A DNA stretch of 64,000 nt from Pascua guehoae (taxonomy: Eukaryota > Basidiomycota > Tremellomycetes > Trichosporonales > Trichosporonaceae), in contig BCJX01000013.1 in the NCBI GenBank assembly GCA_001600415.1, forward strand, positions 124,001-188,000. The letters are read 5' to 3'. Under the pieces are notes generated by a model. That model worked only from the letters and a program-made list of their open reading frames with translations. It was not told the DNA's origin and searched no databases. Of this stretch, positions 10,173 to 21,503 are shown piece by piece. The position numbers and the translations under genes are program-made. How positions within the stretch are numbered: position 1 is the first letter of the stretch; every line of letters begins with the position of its first letter.

Positions 10173-12774
10173 ATGACCTCCTCGACGTCCCCGAACCAGC
10201 TGTCGTTTGCCGAGTGTGAGTGGAGCGTCTCCCCGCAGGAAGAGCTCAAAGCCCGCCTTGACTGTGCTGACTCGAAGGCGACGCCGCCCTCTGCCATGAT
10301 GGGTCCCCGTTTGCGCTCGATGACATTCCCGCCCCGCGCACGGGAGGAACGATGAAGGCATGGCGACACGCGCCGCGCACGTTCCGTGCCTACATTGCCG
10401 CCCAGATGCACAAGTGGGGCTCGCGGACATTCATCTCGAGCCCCGTCCCCGACGCGCCTGGGGTAGGCTACGACGACCGCGAGTACCTCACGTTCGCCGA
10501 GACCTATGTCCGCGCCCTGACGCTCGCGGGCTGGCTGCGTGAGCAGGGCGTGCGGATGGGTACGCGCGTGGCTATCGGAGGGCACAACTCGGCCGGGTGA
10601 GTAGAAATCTACCTTTGGACGAAGTGTAGACGCTGACAAAGCCAGATGGATCGTGTCCTACGTCGCTGTCCACCTGCTCGGGGCGGTCCCCGTCCTCCTC
10701 AACTCGCAGCTCCAGCCCGACGCGCAGCTCCACTGCCTCGCGCTCACCAAGCCCGCGCTGGTGCTTGGCGACGCGCGCGAGGCCGCGCTCCTCGCGCCGC
10801 TGGCGGGTGTGCTGAAGGAAAAGGGTGTTGGACCGGTGAGTCACCGCAGTCTGGGGACTTTTTTTTTTTTTTTATCGGATCATCGGGAACATGCGATGCC
10901 GAGCCTGCGATTCCAAACTCGGACACCGCCACTGACACACAGATCTACGCGTGGTCGAGCCTCGCGCACCACCCGGCTTCCGTCCGCGCCGTCTGCAATG
11001 TGCGTATCGCAAAGGCGCCCATGGGCGCTTGCTGACCCTAGGCTGCGGTGGAAGATACTGACGCGGTGCAGGAGCTCAACCCGAACCCGTCGCAGGAGTC
11101 GATCGACGCCGTCGTCTCGGGCGTCGGCCTCGAGTCGCTCGGCCCCGAGAGTGACGCCATGATCTTCTTCACATCGGGCACGACCAACATGCCCAAGGGC
11201 GTGCTCACGACGCAGCGCGGTAGCCTGGGTCACATTATCAACAGCCAGTTTGGTGAGTTGGGAATGAGCTATATGCCACTCGGTTTCTGTACTAATGGTA
11301 GTCGTCGCACGCGCAGTCATGCGCGCGGGTGGTGACGTCGCAATGGCCACCGAGATGGCGACGGCCGATGCGCCCACGCAACAGGTCGCCCTCCTCGCCA
11401 TCCCCCTGTTCCACGTCACTGGATGCCTGTCGTGGTTTATGCGCGCGTTCACGATCGGCACCAAGCTCGTGTTCCTGCGCAAGTGGGACGTCGACGATGC
11501 CATCAACGTCATCATGAAGGAGAGGTGCAACTATCTCGGCGGGTGGGTTTGAACGTGGCCTGCATGCGACCAGCGCCAGCGCACCCTGTTGCCAACATGG
11601 AGACTGACACGTAGTGTTCCCGCTATCGCCAATGCCCTTTTCCAGTCGCCCAAGCTGCCCAAGGACCTCCCCATCGAGGGCATTTCGTACGGTGGTGCCC
11701 CGCCACCAAAGCGCCTCGTCGGGGACATTGCCAAGCGCTGGCCGACTGCGATGACGTGAGTGACGAGATATGGAGCCCGTGGACTCCTACTTTCGCCAAA
11801 CCACGAGTGCGGTTGTGCTGACGGACAGGGTCACGGGTTGGGGCATGACCGAGACGAACGCGGTGCACACGGCATTCGTCGGGCAGGACTTTATTGACAA
11901 CGTGAGTAGCCGTGACCACCCGTGTATTTCTGCTTGGCGTTGGCCCCTTGTGAACGACACTAACCTGCAGCCCCTTGCGTGCGGTGTCTCGATGCCGGTC
12001 TCCGAGACGCGCATCATCCACCCCGAGACACGCGCCCCGGTTCCCAACGGCACGCCCGGCATCATCCTCACGCGTGGCGCCAACATCATGAAGGGATATG
12101 TGGACAACCCGAGTAAGTTGTCGCGACATTCCGGGTGTCGTACCCCCGACCAGACTTGTCGCAGTCACTGACACGAGCAGAGGCCGACGCCGAAGCATTC
12201 GACGCGGAGGGCTGGCTCGACACTGGCGACGTTGGATACCTCGACGACGCGGGATTCTTGTACATTTCCGACCGTGCCAAGGACATTATCATTCGCGGTG
12301 GTGAGAACGTGAGTAGGACGGGAATGGCGACTTGGCGTCATGTCAATGGGTGCCGCTTGCGTTAACTTGCATCCGCTCACACATCAGATCGCCTCTGCAG
12401 AAGTCGAGAATGGCATCTACCTCGACGACCGTATCGCCGAGGCGGCCGCTGTCTCCGTCCCCGACCCGGCCATGGGCGAAAAGGTCGGATTGGCAGTCTT
12501 CCTCCGCGACGGCGCGACCGCGACCAGCGCCGACATTATGAAAAAGGTCGAGCCGCGACTGCGCATGGCCGCGCGCCCCGTCGTTGTCGTCATCTGCAAA
12601 GAGCCTCTGCGTGAGTTGATCCCTCCCATCCTGTTCTCACCACTGTGTTTGGTATGACATCGGCTGACGGCAGCACGTAACGCCAACGGCAAAATCCTCA
12701 AGGACGAGGTCAAGAAGATTGTGCGCGCGCAGTGGGCGGCACAGGGCGGTGAGCAGGCTCGCGCCAAGCTCTAA
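10173..12774 (+). CDS. Acyl-CoA synthetase / AMP-dependent CoA ligase, peroxisomal
   Basis: Twelve exons: join(10173..10215, 10278..10596, 10646..10835, 10943..10999, 11042..11252, 11302..11542, 11615..11755, 11829..11901, 11971..12112, 12181..12308, 12388..12610, 12674..12774), 622 residues. The enzyme activates a carboxylic acid with ATP and CoA. Family motifs are clear: P-loop-like [10 protein letters not shown] near residue 247 (the usual Gly after TT is Asn), GWGMTET near 403, DTGD near 485 with [14 protein letters not shown] after it, and the NGKILK lysine near 596. The start at 10173 was chosen because only this exon, joined over a 62-nt intron, leads in phase into [11 protein letters not shown], typical of family N-termini. 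The last residues AKL are a type 1 peroxisome signal. The substrate cannot be told; long-chain, medium-chain or aromatic acids are all possible. Confidence 0.9.
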
Positions 12775-13109
12775 GTGGTGGGGTCTTGTCTCTTCTTGGG
12801 ATTGTGGAACTGTAGGCAGTGAATTGGAAATGTCAACCTAGATTGCGTGTTCTATGATGCGGCAGCGTTAGTGCGTGCGTCGATGACTTGACGCGCATGG
12901 CACGCTTTGGTAATCGCGAGCCGTCACCAGGCGGGGACGAGTAGTGAATACTACAAAGATACCCGGGAGCATGGGCGTCATGGAGTTACTGATAGCGTTC
13001 GTCAGTCGCCTTGCACCAACCAAGGCACGGATAACCAGACACAGGCGTATGATACAGTGCAACAAACATCTGACAAGTTCATTCTGCTGACCTCCTACAC
13101 ACTAGACTC

Positions 13110-14481
13110 CTAAAGCTTTGCCTTGGCGTCGCCGGCGACCTTGATGAGGGCGCGGCCGTTGGAGAGGCAGACCTTGCCGCCTGCGACCTTTGTCTCGAAG
13201 CGAATCTCCTCAAAGCCGTCCTTGTCGACGTCGCCGGTGCGCCACGCCTCGGTGATGAGCTTGTCGCCTGGCTTGACGGGGCTGGCAAAGCGGGCCTGGT
13301 ACTCTTTGAGGCTGGCGGGGTCGCTGCCGCCAAAGGCCTTGACAAGGTCGTGCGCGCTCGAGTTCCACGAGTAGAGGCCGTGGATAATCTCGCCGCCAAA
13401 GCCCATCTTGGTTCCGGGCTCGGGCGTGGCGTGGAGCGGGTTGTAGTCGCCGTTCAGGCGGTACAGGAGCGCCGTCTCCTTTGTCGTCTGGTTTTCAATC
13501 ACCGCGTCGGGCTTGCGGTCCTTGGGAGCGGGGAAATTGACCGACGCAGGGCCCTTGGGACCGCCCCAGCCGCCCTGCCCCACGAAAAAGGCCGACCCAA
13601 GCACCGACGAGTAGACCTCGCCCGACTCGGCGTCCACCAGGTCGGTCTGCGTGTCGAGCACCGATCCGGGCTTGCCCTTGTCCCACACGCCCGTCACCTT
13701 TTGCCGGATCTCAAACTTGCGCCCAGCAGACGTCGTCGGGATCGGCTTGAAAATCTTAATGTGCCGCTGGCCGTCCACGACGCGGCGAGAGTCAAACTTG
13801 GGCACGCCCGGGATCGGCGTGCTGCGCTGCGCAGCGTAAAAGTCGATGACCTCCTGGGTGTTGGTCTTGAAGGCTGGTGGTGTTAGTGGTGAGAACCTGA
13901 GTGGTGAGGGTGTGTCGTGCCTCCTCCAACAGCAATGCAACTTGTTGTTAAGCCTCATGGGAGTTGTTCAGCCTCCATGGAAGTTGTTGCCATGCCCAAC
14001 GTTCGCTGTTGGCGACGCGACGACACCAGCAACAGGCTGAGGCGGGGAGCTTGCGCCAACGACGTTTGGTTCCCGTCTCGCTGCACTCACGAAGGATGAT
14101 GGGGTACGTGGGGAACGCCTTAAAGTTGGGGTGCAGCTCCTGGTGTCGTTAGCACGCGCCCAAGACAATGGATCCGGTATGATGCGCCCCCGCCGAAACG
14201 CTGGAGCGCCGCTGGTTCTGGATGCTCTTTGCTTCCCACTCCATGAACCGTAACTCCAGCTCAGACTAGTTCGCCGGAACACGGTGCTAGCCACCACACG
14301 CAAGAGCTCGACAGCGTAGGTCGACAGTACCAAGTCAACGGAAAGCTCCCTCACAACTCACATAGAGGAGGTGGAGCTCGTCGGCGGTCGCGCCGATCGA
14401 GTTGGCAAAGAGGAGCACGTCGCGGTTGAGCCACGACACAGGCGTGCGGGGGTACTCGAAGCCGACACCGGGGTTGGACAT
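13110..14481 (-). CDS. MaoC-like enoyl-CoA hydratase 2, peroxisomal
   Basis: The model is complement(join(13110..13873, 14091..14139, 14362..14481)), 310 residues. It shows the two-part hot-dog layout of hydratase 2 proteins: an N-terminal half (FPTYPIILPFKT near residue 50) and a C-terminal MaoC domain with YRLNGDYNPLH, whose Asp199 and His204 match the catalytic pair of the family. Known members hydrate trans-2-enoyl-CoA to (R)-3-hydroxyacyl-CoA in fungal beta-oxidation, usually as part of the multifunctional enzyme; this one stands alone. The C-terminus AKL is a PTS1. The introns (217 and 222 nt) are longer than most here. The gene converges on the CoA ligase (335 bp between stops). Confidence 0.87.
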
Positions 14482-15090
14482 TTTGGATAGTGATGGAAAG
14501 GGGGTAGACGGTGGTGTGGGAAGACGAGGCGAGGATGGTGGATCAGATGGAATGGATGTCGACTGCTATAACAGCGGGGCAGCCGTGTGGTGTGGAGTGT
14601 GGGGGGGATGTCCCCTCGGATATGGCCGGTTGCCGGAACATGAACTAGCCGGAGGTTGCAATGCCGACTCCCGAACGGTTGTGCACGGGTCCGGGCGGTG
14701 GTCATCGCCGTCAATGGCGTGGTCATGTCGCAACCGTTTATGGGCAGTAGTAGTATTGTCGTAGTACAAAGTAGGACAAGTACACCAGGTGTGCTCACTC
14801 CATGTTGTTGGTCGTGGTTGTCACTCGAGCATCATGGAGGTCACTTCTGTTGTCACTGCCAGCACGTGACCTCATGACGCCACTTCCCCCCTCCCTGTCG
14901 TCTGGGATCTCGAACATGTCCGCGCTTCCTGTCAGCTGGGATCTCGAACATGTCTCAATGGGCTGCACAGCATGCACAGCTCACAGCATGTTCAGCACAC
15001 TCAGCGTGCTCAGCTGCTTAACAGCCTACAAGCTTGTCTGTTCTCATCCCCAGAAACATTCGTAACACCACTTGAGTCGCTCTACGCACC
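14482..15090. other. Intergenic region with a short direct repeat
   Basis: No supported gene. It carries two perfect 19-nt copies described separately, followed by CAGCATG/CAGC-rich sequence. Confidence 0.45.
14902..14954. repeat. Two direct copies of a 19-nt sequence
   Basis: CTGGGATCTCGAACATGTC occurs at 14902-14920 and 14936-14954, a 34-nt period, between the hydratase and the gene at 15091. It could be a paired regulatory site or a tandem duplication. Confidence 0.6.
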
Positions 15091-15531
15091 ATGAACACCC
15101 ACCAGCGCCCCAACAACACGATTCCAACGGCCACCGCCAACTCTTGGAACAAGAGAGACCCGCGTCCTAAGCGCCTCACCCCGATACACCTCAAAGCACG
15201 CTTCTCCGACACCGAGTATGCGCTCATCAAACTCGGCATGATCCCGCAGGACATGGACGACCGGTGGTTCATCTACCTCGACACTGACGGGTGGCTGCAT
15301 ATCTACCGCAGCTGGACGGGACATTGGATCTTTGGCATCCGCCTCGCGCGCGACACCGTCGGCCAGCCTGGCGGCGAGCCCAGACGCCCATGGCACGTGG
15401 TCGATTCATGGGTCATTAATGACCGCGAAAAGTACGCTGTCCACGATCTGGACGAGGCACGCCAGTCGGCCCGCTCGGTGATCGACAATGTCTTGCTCTA
15501 TCGCCCCCAGCTCCAGGGGGGCCGGTTCTAG
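15091..15531 (+). CDS. Small intronless protein of bacterial type, unknown function
   Basis: A single exon of 146 residues. The core contains MDDRWFIYLDTDGWLHIYRS, then WTGHWIFGIRLARD, which resembles a short uncharacterised protein family I associate with bacterial genomes (DRWF...HRSWTG). That link is from memory and needs a search. After it come a Pro/Arg-rich stretch and a Cys-free helical tail (DEARQSARSVIDN). There is no signal peptide or membrane segment. It lacks introns, unlike nearly all neighbours. Transfer from bacteria is a fair hypothesis but not proven. The ATG at 15091 (CACCATG) fits the fungal start context. Confidence 0.6.
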   Translation: MNTHQRPNNTIPTATANSWNKRDPRPKRLTPIHLKARFSDTEYALIKLGMIPQDMDDRWFIYLDTDGWLHIYRSWTGHWIFGIRLARDTVGQPGGEPRRPWHVVDSWVINDREKYAVHDLDEARQSARSVIDNVLLYRPQLQGGRF

Positions 15532-16163
15532 TCTTCAGGACTGTGGAACAGGACGAGAGAGCGAAGCATCTAACTCGGGGGTAGTGATTGTGGCCCGCGT
15601 GGTGCTCGAGTACTGTACCATTCAGGTACATGTGAGTGGTGTAGAACAATGTAGGCTACTGAGGGTTGGACGGACTCGCCGGACCGCGCTGACGATGTGT
15701 CAGATGCCAATGGGCTGGTGACTATGTGACCCTGGAAAGACAAGACACAATCAAGCGTTCTACGAGGCTCACCGAGTGCCGCAGAGTCGGAGACTCGCTG
15801 CCATGTATGTTTGAGATGGCGGGGTTACCGCACTCGCGCACTCTCGTCGGCTGACATTCAGACACCCAAGTGGTTCGTATCAACTGCAGAATGTTGCCCC
15901 GATTCGATTCTTTCCACCTCGTTTTGTTGGCACAGATGGGCATGGGCAGTGGCATACTCACTGACGAGGACACTGGCATTTGTGCGGACCTCACCTGGTC
16001 TGAATGCACTTCGTCACCACTCCTAACGTCAACCCCACTCACTCAACTCATTGCAGAGCCTCAGTCGCCCCACGGCCCATCATCGTCGGCCTTCTTCCCC
16101 ACCATCTTCCTGGGCGACGCCTCCGCTCCGACGGCGCACGGGCACCAGCAGCCAAGCACGGTC
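15532..16163. other. Intergenic region, nothing seen
   Basis: About 630 bp between the small gene and the tRNA. ORFs are short and show no coding pattern. Confidence 0.4.
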
Positions 16164-16252
16164 GCCTCGTTATATCAGTCGGTAGATAGTTTGACTCTTA
16201 CTCCCACTAGTAGCAGATCAAAATGTCATGGGTTCGAGCCCCATACGAGGCT
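16164..16252 (+). tRNA. tRNA-Lys (anticodon CTT) with a 16-nt intron
   Basis: The acceptor stem GCCTCGT pairs perfectly with ACGAGGC (16245-16251) and the discriminator is T. The D stem is TATC/GATA. The anticodon stem TTTGA/TCAAA closes a loop that reads CTCTTAA once the intron 16201-16216 is removed, giving anticodon CTT. The T arm is ATGGG-TTCGAGC-CCCAT. A TTTT run at 16257-16260 is a Pol III terminator. The intron sits one base 3' of the anticodon, the standard place. Confidence 0.9.
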
Positions 16253-17252
16253 TTCCTTTTGTTGCTGCTCAGCGTAAGATGCTGGCAAGGCCGCTGTCAA
16301 GTCTAGAGTGGATGAGCGCAACAGGATTTAAGCGGTGCACTCATCCGCTCTTCAGTTGGAGGACATTTCCGTGTTCAGAATCAACAGCCACCATAATCGG
16401 TCGATCACTTCCTCTAGCCCACGCATTCCCCCCCGCGTTGCGCTGTTGATTTTACCTTCACTTCGGAACGACGACCACTACAAACGGCTGATCAAGGCTT
16501 TCCATACGTGTGCGGGGCTGTTGATACGACTTCACTCTTCCATCTGACCCGCACGTGAGACGATGGCAGAAAGAACGGGCCTCCCCCCCCCCCACCGTTG
16601 CTTCTTCAGCCAAACAAATGTCCCTGACACAGAGACGGCCCTTTCCTGTATGAACAGGGACAATGAAGCTTGAAACCGCGTTTCATGGCGTGTGACGACG
16701 CCTGACGCGTCTCGAGTTGTCGCGTCGTACGAACGCTCTCTGCAGTTTAGACGGTACGAGGACCTATCCACACGACCGAGCCAATCGATGTCGCGTGCAC
16801 CATTACCTTGCCCCGCGGGTGATGCGGAGGCGAGACCAAAAAATAAGGCCGGCAAAGTCCCTTGTGGGTTCCTGTAACGGGTGTCGTGCAGCGGAGGGCC
16901 ATGGCCGTCTTACAGTAAAACAGGTACTAGAGGAGAATAAGCATCTTGTTTCCACGTCGTCGAATGTTGCATTCCTTTCTGGAATCCAGAACGTCCAGGG
17001 ACGCCAAACCCAGTTCAAAGGTAGTCTCGTTCCAGGCAACCGGCCCGAGATTGTGACACTGGACACAACACAGGTGCCTATAGTTACAGTTTAACTATGA
17101 CGGCATCCCACACCGTGTCTTGTGGCAGCACTCTACCCCTGACATGCATGTTCTTGGTCCTGTTAGCGCGTTCGCGGCCATCGCTCTGGTGTGCCCGCAT
17201 CCCTGCCTGCAACACCCCCGGTTTCCTGAATGTAAGAGGCAAAGGCGAGCTG
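16253..17252. other. Intergenic region, nothing firm
   Basis: About 1 kb upstream of the secreted cysteine-rich gene. It contains a poly-C run near 16587 and short ORFs only. Confidence 0.4.
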
Positions 17253-17258
17253 TATAAA
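17253..17258 (+). promoter_or_regulatory. TATA box (TATAAA)
   Basis: A perfect TATAAA 108 nt before the start at 17366, in a place that suits the core promoter of the secreted cysteine-rich gene. Confidence 0.45.
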
Positions 17259-17365
17259 GGCTAGCGCTCATTCCCACCGTGTCGCCCGCCACCACGTCTC
17301 GACTGCTGTACCAAACTAACGCCCAACTCTACCACACTCTTTACTTCCCAACAACTGCATCCACC

Positions 17366-18104
17366 ATGCTCGTCAAGACTTCCATTCTCATCGTGGCGGT
17401 TTCGTCGCTCGTTAATGCCTCCCTAGTCCCCCGGCTGGGCCCCGTCTCTTTCCATGAGGTCGTGAAGAGGCAGGGCAACTGCCAGAGGGCGGGCTGGAGG
17501 AGCTGTCCCGGCAAAGACTTCTGCGCCGCGGTCGGTGAACAATGCTGTGGTATGTTGCCCAGAGCAGAGTATACGATACAACTGGTATTAACGATATAGA
17601 GGACGGTACTGCCCCAGCCAGCAGCACGTGCTGCGGTGAGTCGATTGTGGACTCTCTCTCTGTTCCACGCGACGCTGACGCATTCAACAGAGGGCGGTGG
17701 TGCTTGCTCAGCCGGGTGCGCATTCTTTTCGAGATGCCTGTCTCTTACGTGAATGCTGACCAATATAGATCCCGCTGCGCTCTAGGCGATAACGGCGAAA
17801 TGGGATGCTGCCCCGTCCATGTGCAGTCTTGCGGTGAGGATCTCTTGCTGGAGAGTCGTGGGCTCTGAAAGTCGCTGACAGGGAACCAGTCGGGCCTGGC
17901 GGATCCGAAACCAACAGCGTCACGCGTAGCTACACGGACACACTCACCGACACCATTGTCGCGTCGGCGACCGCCTCGGCCAGCAACGCGGCCACCAGCG
18001 CCGTGGCACCCAGCGCCTCCGCCAGCTATGCGGCCAGCAGCGCCGTGGCGCCCAGCGCCTCCGCCAGCGGCAAGAAGCAGTGCACCCCCAAGAAGAAGAA
18101 GTAG
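17366..18104 (+). CDS. Small secreted cysteine-rich prepro-protein
   Basis: Five exons: join(17366..17549, 17600..17635, 17691..17715, 17769..17833, 17890..18104), 174 residues. A signal peptide (MLVKTSILIVAVSSLVNA) is followed by a propeptide ending in KR at about residues 34-35, a Kex2-type site. The mature part has Cys in patterns such as CRAGW..CPGKDFC, GEQCCE, STCCE, GGGACSAGSRC and MGCCPVHVQSC. After that comes an Ala/Ser/Thr/Pro-rich tail with two copies of SAVAPSASAS, then a Lys-rich end. Each cysteine segment has its own tiny exon (36, 25 and 65 nt). This looks like an extracellular cysteine-rich protein. No GPI signal is seen. The function is unknown. Confidence 0.75.
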
Positions 18105-19237
18105 GAGGGCTGGCCTCTCCTCGCCGCCGCCACAGCCATGCCTGCGACATTATAAACCTTTCAGTCGCAACGAGCATATTATTCTTTCTTCCGTTCACTA
18201 GATAATTTTGTTTTTGTTTTATTTTTCTAGTCAGTGAACGCTGTGGCGGCGATGAATTTTCTGTCGTCGACGCGTTAGTATGAGCAGCATGTTCGAGACC
18301 ACCAGTCGAATTTGGAGATATTGTGCCGACGATCGGAGGTCAAGCATGTAGTATGGACCACTGCTCAAAACAATCAAAATATAGCGATTGGAGCTCAGCC
18401 TTTCTCGTCACCACAACACGAACATGGCGAGCTTTTCACGAAGAGTTATCTTGTTTGCCGTGGACCTGCCCCTGTTTAATTGATTTTTTGTACAGTGGCA
18501 GGTTGGCGCACAGTGTAGTCCTGGGGCTCTACCTCAGTTTGTCCGTTACTCATGTTGTATTACATTGTGTTAGGCCTTGGAACTAGAACCAATTTGCACG
18601 AGGGCTAGAACACGCGCGGCGACTCGAGCGACATCAATTTAGAGAGGATTGCGGACCCGCTTCCACGTTGTCTGTCTCGCCCCGCGTTGCCTCGCAATTA
18701 CACACACACTGCCTTTGCAAGCTGCGGAAGCTTGGGCACAAACGCGCAATATCCCGGGATATAGCGATCGTGTGAATAACATTCTGTTTCACATTTCGCC
18801 AGCCGACAAGGATGCTGCAGACCGTTGTGTGACTTGGAACCCCTTTGCAGCTTGTATGCCAAGACGTTAAGTGGCAGCGTGCATGTTCTGGACAACTGGG
18901 TATGTGATCCAGGCTGCGTGGTGGCAGAGGCGATTTGGGTGACGGTGAGGAGGGGAGACCGTGGGACAGTGTGTCTCACGTGGGATTCACGTGCAACGCC
19001 AAGACTTTTGGGGATTGGCACGTCCCACCGGCGGCCGGCCCCTGCAGCTGCTCCATCCATCGGCCATCGGTGCCTCGTCCACCCCCACCTGTCTCGCATC
19101 CCGCTTCTCTTCAACATGCAGCACAAATAAATATATACAACACATCTCATCATTCACCCCCCTCCCGCTGTCCACCTTTGGGCTCCCCCCAACTACCTCG
19201 TCGCTCCTTTTACATTTGCCTTTGCTCACAGGTTGAC
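18105..19237. other. Intergenic region, possible 5' UTR intron
   Basis: No gene is supported. Just before the next start, TTGCTCACAG at 19222-19231 could be the acceptor of an intron in the 5' UTR of the RTA1-like gene. Confidence 0.35.
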
Positions 19238-20524
19238 ATGAACTTCGACTACCACGGCCCCATCAACCCCAACCCGTTCCCTCCTGATGGCGAGTCGCGA
19301 ATCTCAATCTATCTCTACCATCCATGGCTGGGCGGTGCCATTGCGGGCGCGGTGCTCTTTGGCATCACCATGGTGATCCAGCTCGTCTACATGGCGCGCA
19401 GTAAGGGAATCCGCTGGTTCCATGGCCTGCTTGCGTTTGGAAGTGTGAGTGGCTAGCGTGACTAGCATGGCTAGCTTGCTGCTAATTGCTAGTATGCATG
19501 ATGTTTTGACAATCCCACTAACGGCATCTCTAGTTGATGGAGGTCGGCGGCTACGCGTTGAGGGTCAAGGGCCATCAAAACATGTTCCTCGTACGTGCTA
19601 GATGGCACCGTGCCAAGACTCGTCACTGCTCACCACTCACTGCCAGGTCATGGTCTTTGTCGTGCAATACTTTCTCATCGTCGTCGTGCGTTTCTGCCCG
19701 TCCATCCCCATTTCCACCACTCACGCGAGACACAGGCTCCCATCCCCATCACGGCCGCCATCTACCTCGTGCTCTCGTACACTGCCAAGCGCTTCCCGGG
19801 CGGCCGCAAGCTGCTGTTGCTCAGCCCAAACCTGATTGTCATCCGTGCGTGCCAAGCAAAGGCGGACTTGCACCTGCGGGGTTCAGTGACCCTCGTCGCG
19901 CCCAGTACTAACTGTCAGTCTTCGTCATTATGGACTGCGTCACCATTGCGATCCAGGTCGTGGGAGCGGCAATGGTCGGCGTTGTGCAGATGAAATCGTC
20001 ACAGGGTCTGAAAACGCCCATGTCGATCCAGACCGCTGGCAACATTCTCCTCGCCGGTCTTGCTGTGCAGGTGCGTAGGCAGGAGCCCAGTGTAATCCTA
20101 GTCCCCATGGTCTAACACCCTCAGACGGGATTCTTCAGCATCTTCCTGTGTCTGCTCATCACCGCCATTACCCGCAAAAACCGCCTCTCGCTCGACACTG
20201 ACATGATGCACAAGCTCAACTGTGTGCTCTACATTACCCTCGCGGCCACGCTGCTCGTGCTGCTGCGTACCGTCTACCGTCTCGCCGTCGAGTGTCAAGG
20301 TACGTGAGCCACTAACGCACCCACACTCACGCGCAGGCTTCTTTGGCTCGGCCAACTCGTCCCAGACACTCTTTACGTGTCTCGAGTTCCTCCCGGTCGT
20401 TATCGCCATGGGCATCTTTTCGGCCGTGCCCATGGCGCGCTTCCTCCCGTCCCGCGAGGTAGCCTCGTCCGACAACTCGTTCGAGATGAACAAGGACCTC
20501 GTCGGCACGCGCGATACATACTAG
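19238..20524 (+). CDS. RTA1-like seven-helix membrane protein
   Basis: Seven exons: join(19238..19444, 19534..19590, 19647..19685, 19736..19844, 19919..20070, 20125..20299, 20337..20524), 308 residues. This is the usual length of the fungal RTA1/RSB1 family, membrane proteins linked to lipid translocation and resistance to toxic compounds. Hydrophobic helices are visible in order, including WLGGAIAGAVLFGITMVIQL, VMVFVVQYFLIVV, TAAIYLVLSYTAKR, a DCVTIAIQVVGAAMVG segment, TGFFSIFLCLLITAI, CVLYITLAATLLVLLRTVYRLAVE and a last helix near FLPVVIAMGIFSAV. The motif VEC.QGFFGS after helix 6 is like that of the family. The tail is polar and probably cytosolic. The transported substrate is unknown. Confidence 0.85.
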
Positions 20525-21503
20525 ACTCAGGACTATTTTTTTCTCGCCCGCACCAATCTGTGATAGACTACACCAATCAGCACTGCATATACCCACCGTC
20601 TTGCCTCGACCTGGCCATGGTTGTCTTGGAGTTTCGTATGGGTTGGATGGATTTTGTTTGCATCGTGTTGGGGAACCAGAAGCGGGCAGAAGCCCAACGA
20701 ACTTTGTGCTTGCTCTCCGTCACAAGTGCACAATGTACAACATGCCCAACGCAACGTCGCTGTCGCTCATCCACCGGCTCATGTCGAATCGGGGGTCCAT
20801 CTGCCGTACCATATGCTTGGGGATGAAACTGATCCGTGCAAAGAAAAAGACAAAGAATTTGCACAGTGCCAGAGTTCCCCTCGACCTATGACCATGTCCT
20901 CTGAAAGATGGGGTCTCTGCATGGCCTCGCCGTGCCATCTGGCAACCAGTGCAGACCAGGACATCCGCACCCCTGTCATTTATCAACCTGCAATTCCTCG
21001 CTGATCCTCTGCAACCTCTGCACTGCCACTGCGACATAAGTTTGCCTGTTGGAAACCTGTGCAACCAAGTTTCTGGAACTCGTGCTTGTGTTTATGTGTC
21101 CTCCAGTCTCTTCCCTTCCCCCTTCCGTAACCCTGGCCCCCGTGCAATCGTGGGGCTTCCACATGGTTTGTCCCCAGCATCTTCGGTATCTGCCATGGTT
21201 CGTCTCGACCAAGATCACATAATAGCTGGGCCGCGCGCTGGCATCGTTACCGAGGAGGCCTTCAGCTATCGTCCCACCTCTGTTGCGGACACGGTCGCTG
21301 ACAGGACGCGCACGTCTAGTCGCCCGCGGAAACACGCAGCATCGCTCGAAACACCACCGTGACTGCTACCGTCTCGCATACCAGAAGCTATTGACAAGTA
21401 CATACTCCTCGCAACACTGCTCGCGCGACAAACTCCTTACACACGTAGCCGACTCGACTGCCTTTTCTTACCACCTTGCTCGTGTCCTACACTCGCTCAC
21501 GGA
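20525..21503. other. Intergenic region, nothing seen
   Basis: About 980 bp between convergent genes (RTA1-like and thiolase). Short ORFs without recognisable features. Confidence 0.4.

Noticed and set aside
13350..13886. Plus-strand ORF of 178 codons
   Set aside because: Antisense to the MaoC hydratase, whose motifs and PTS1 are on the minus strand.
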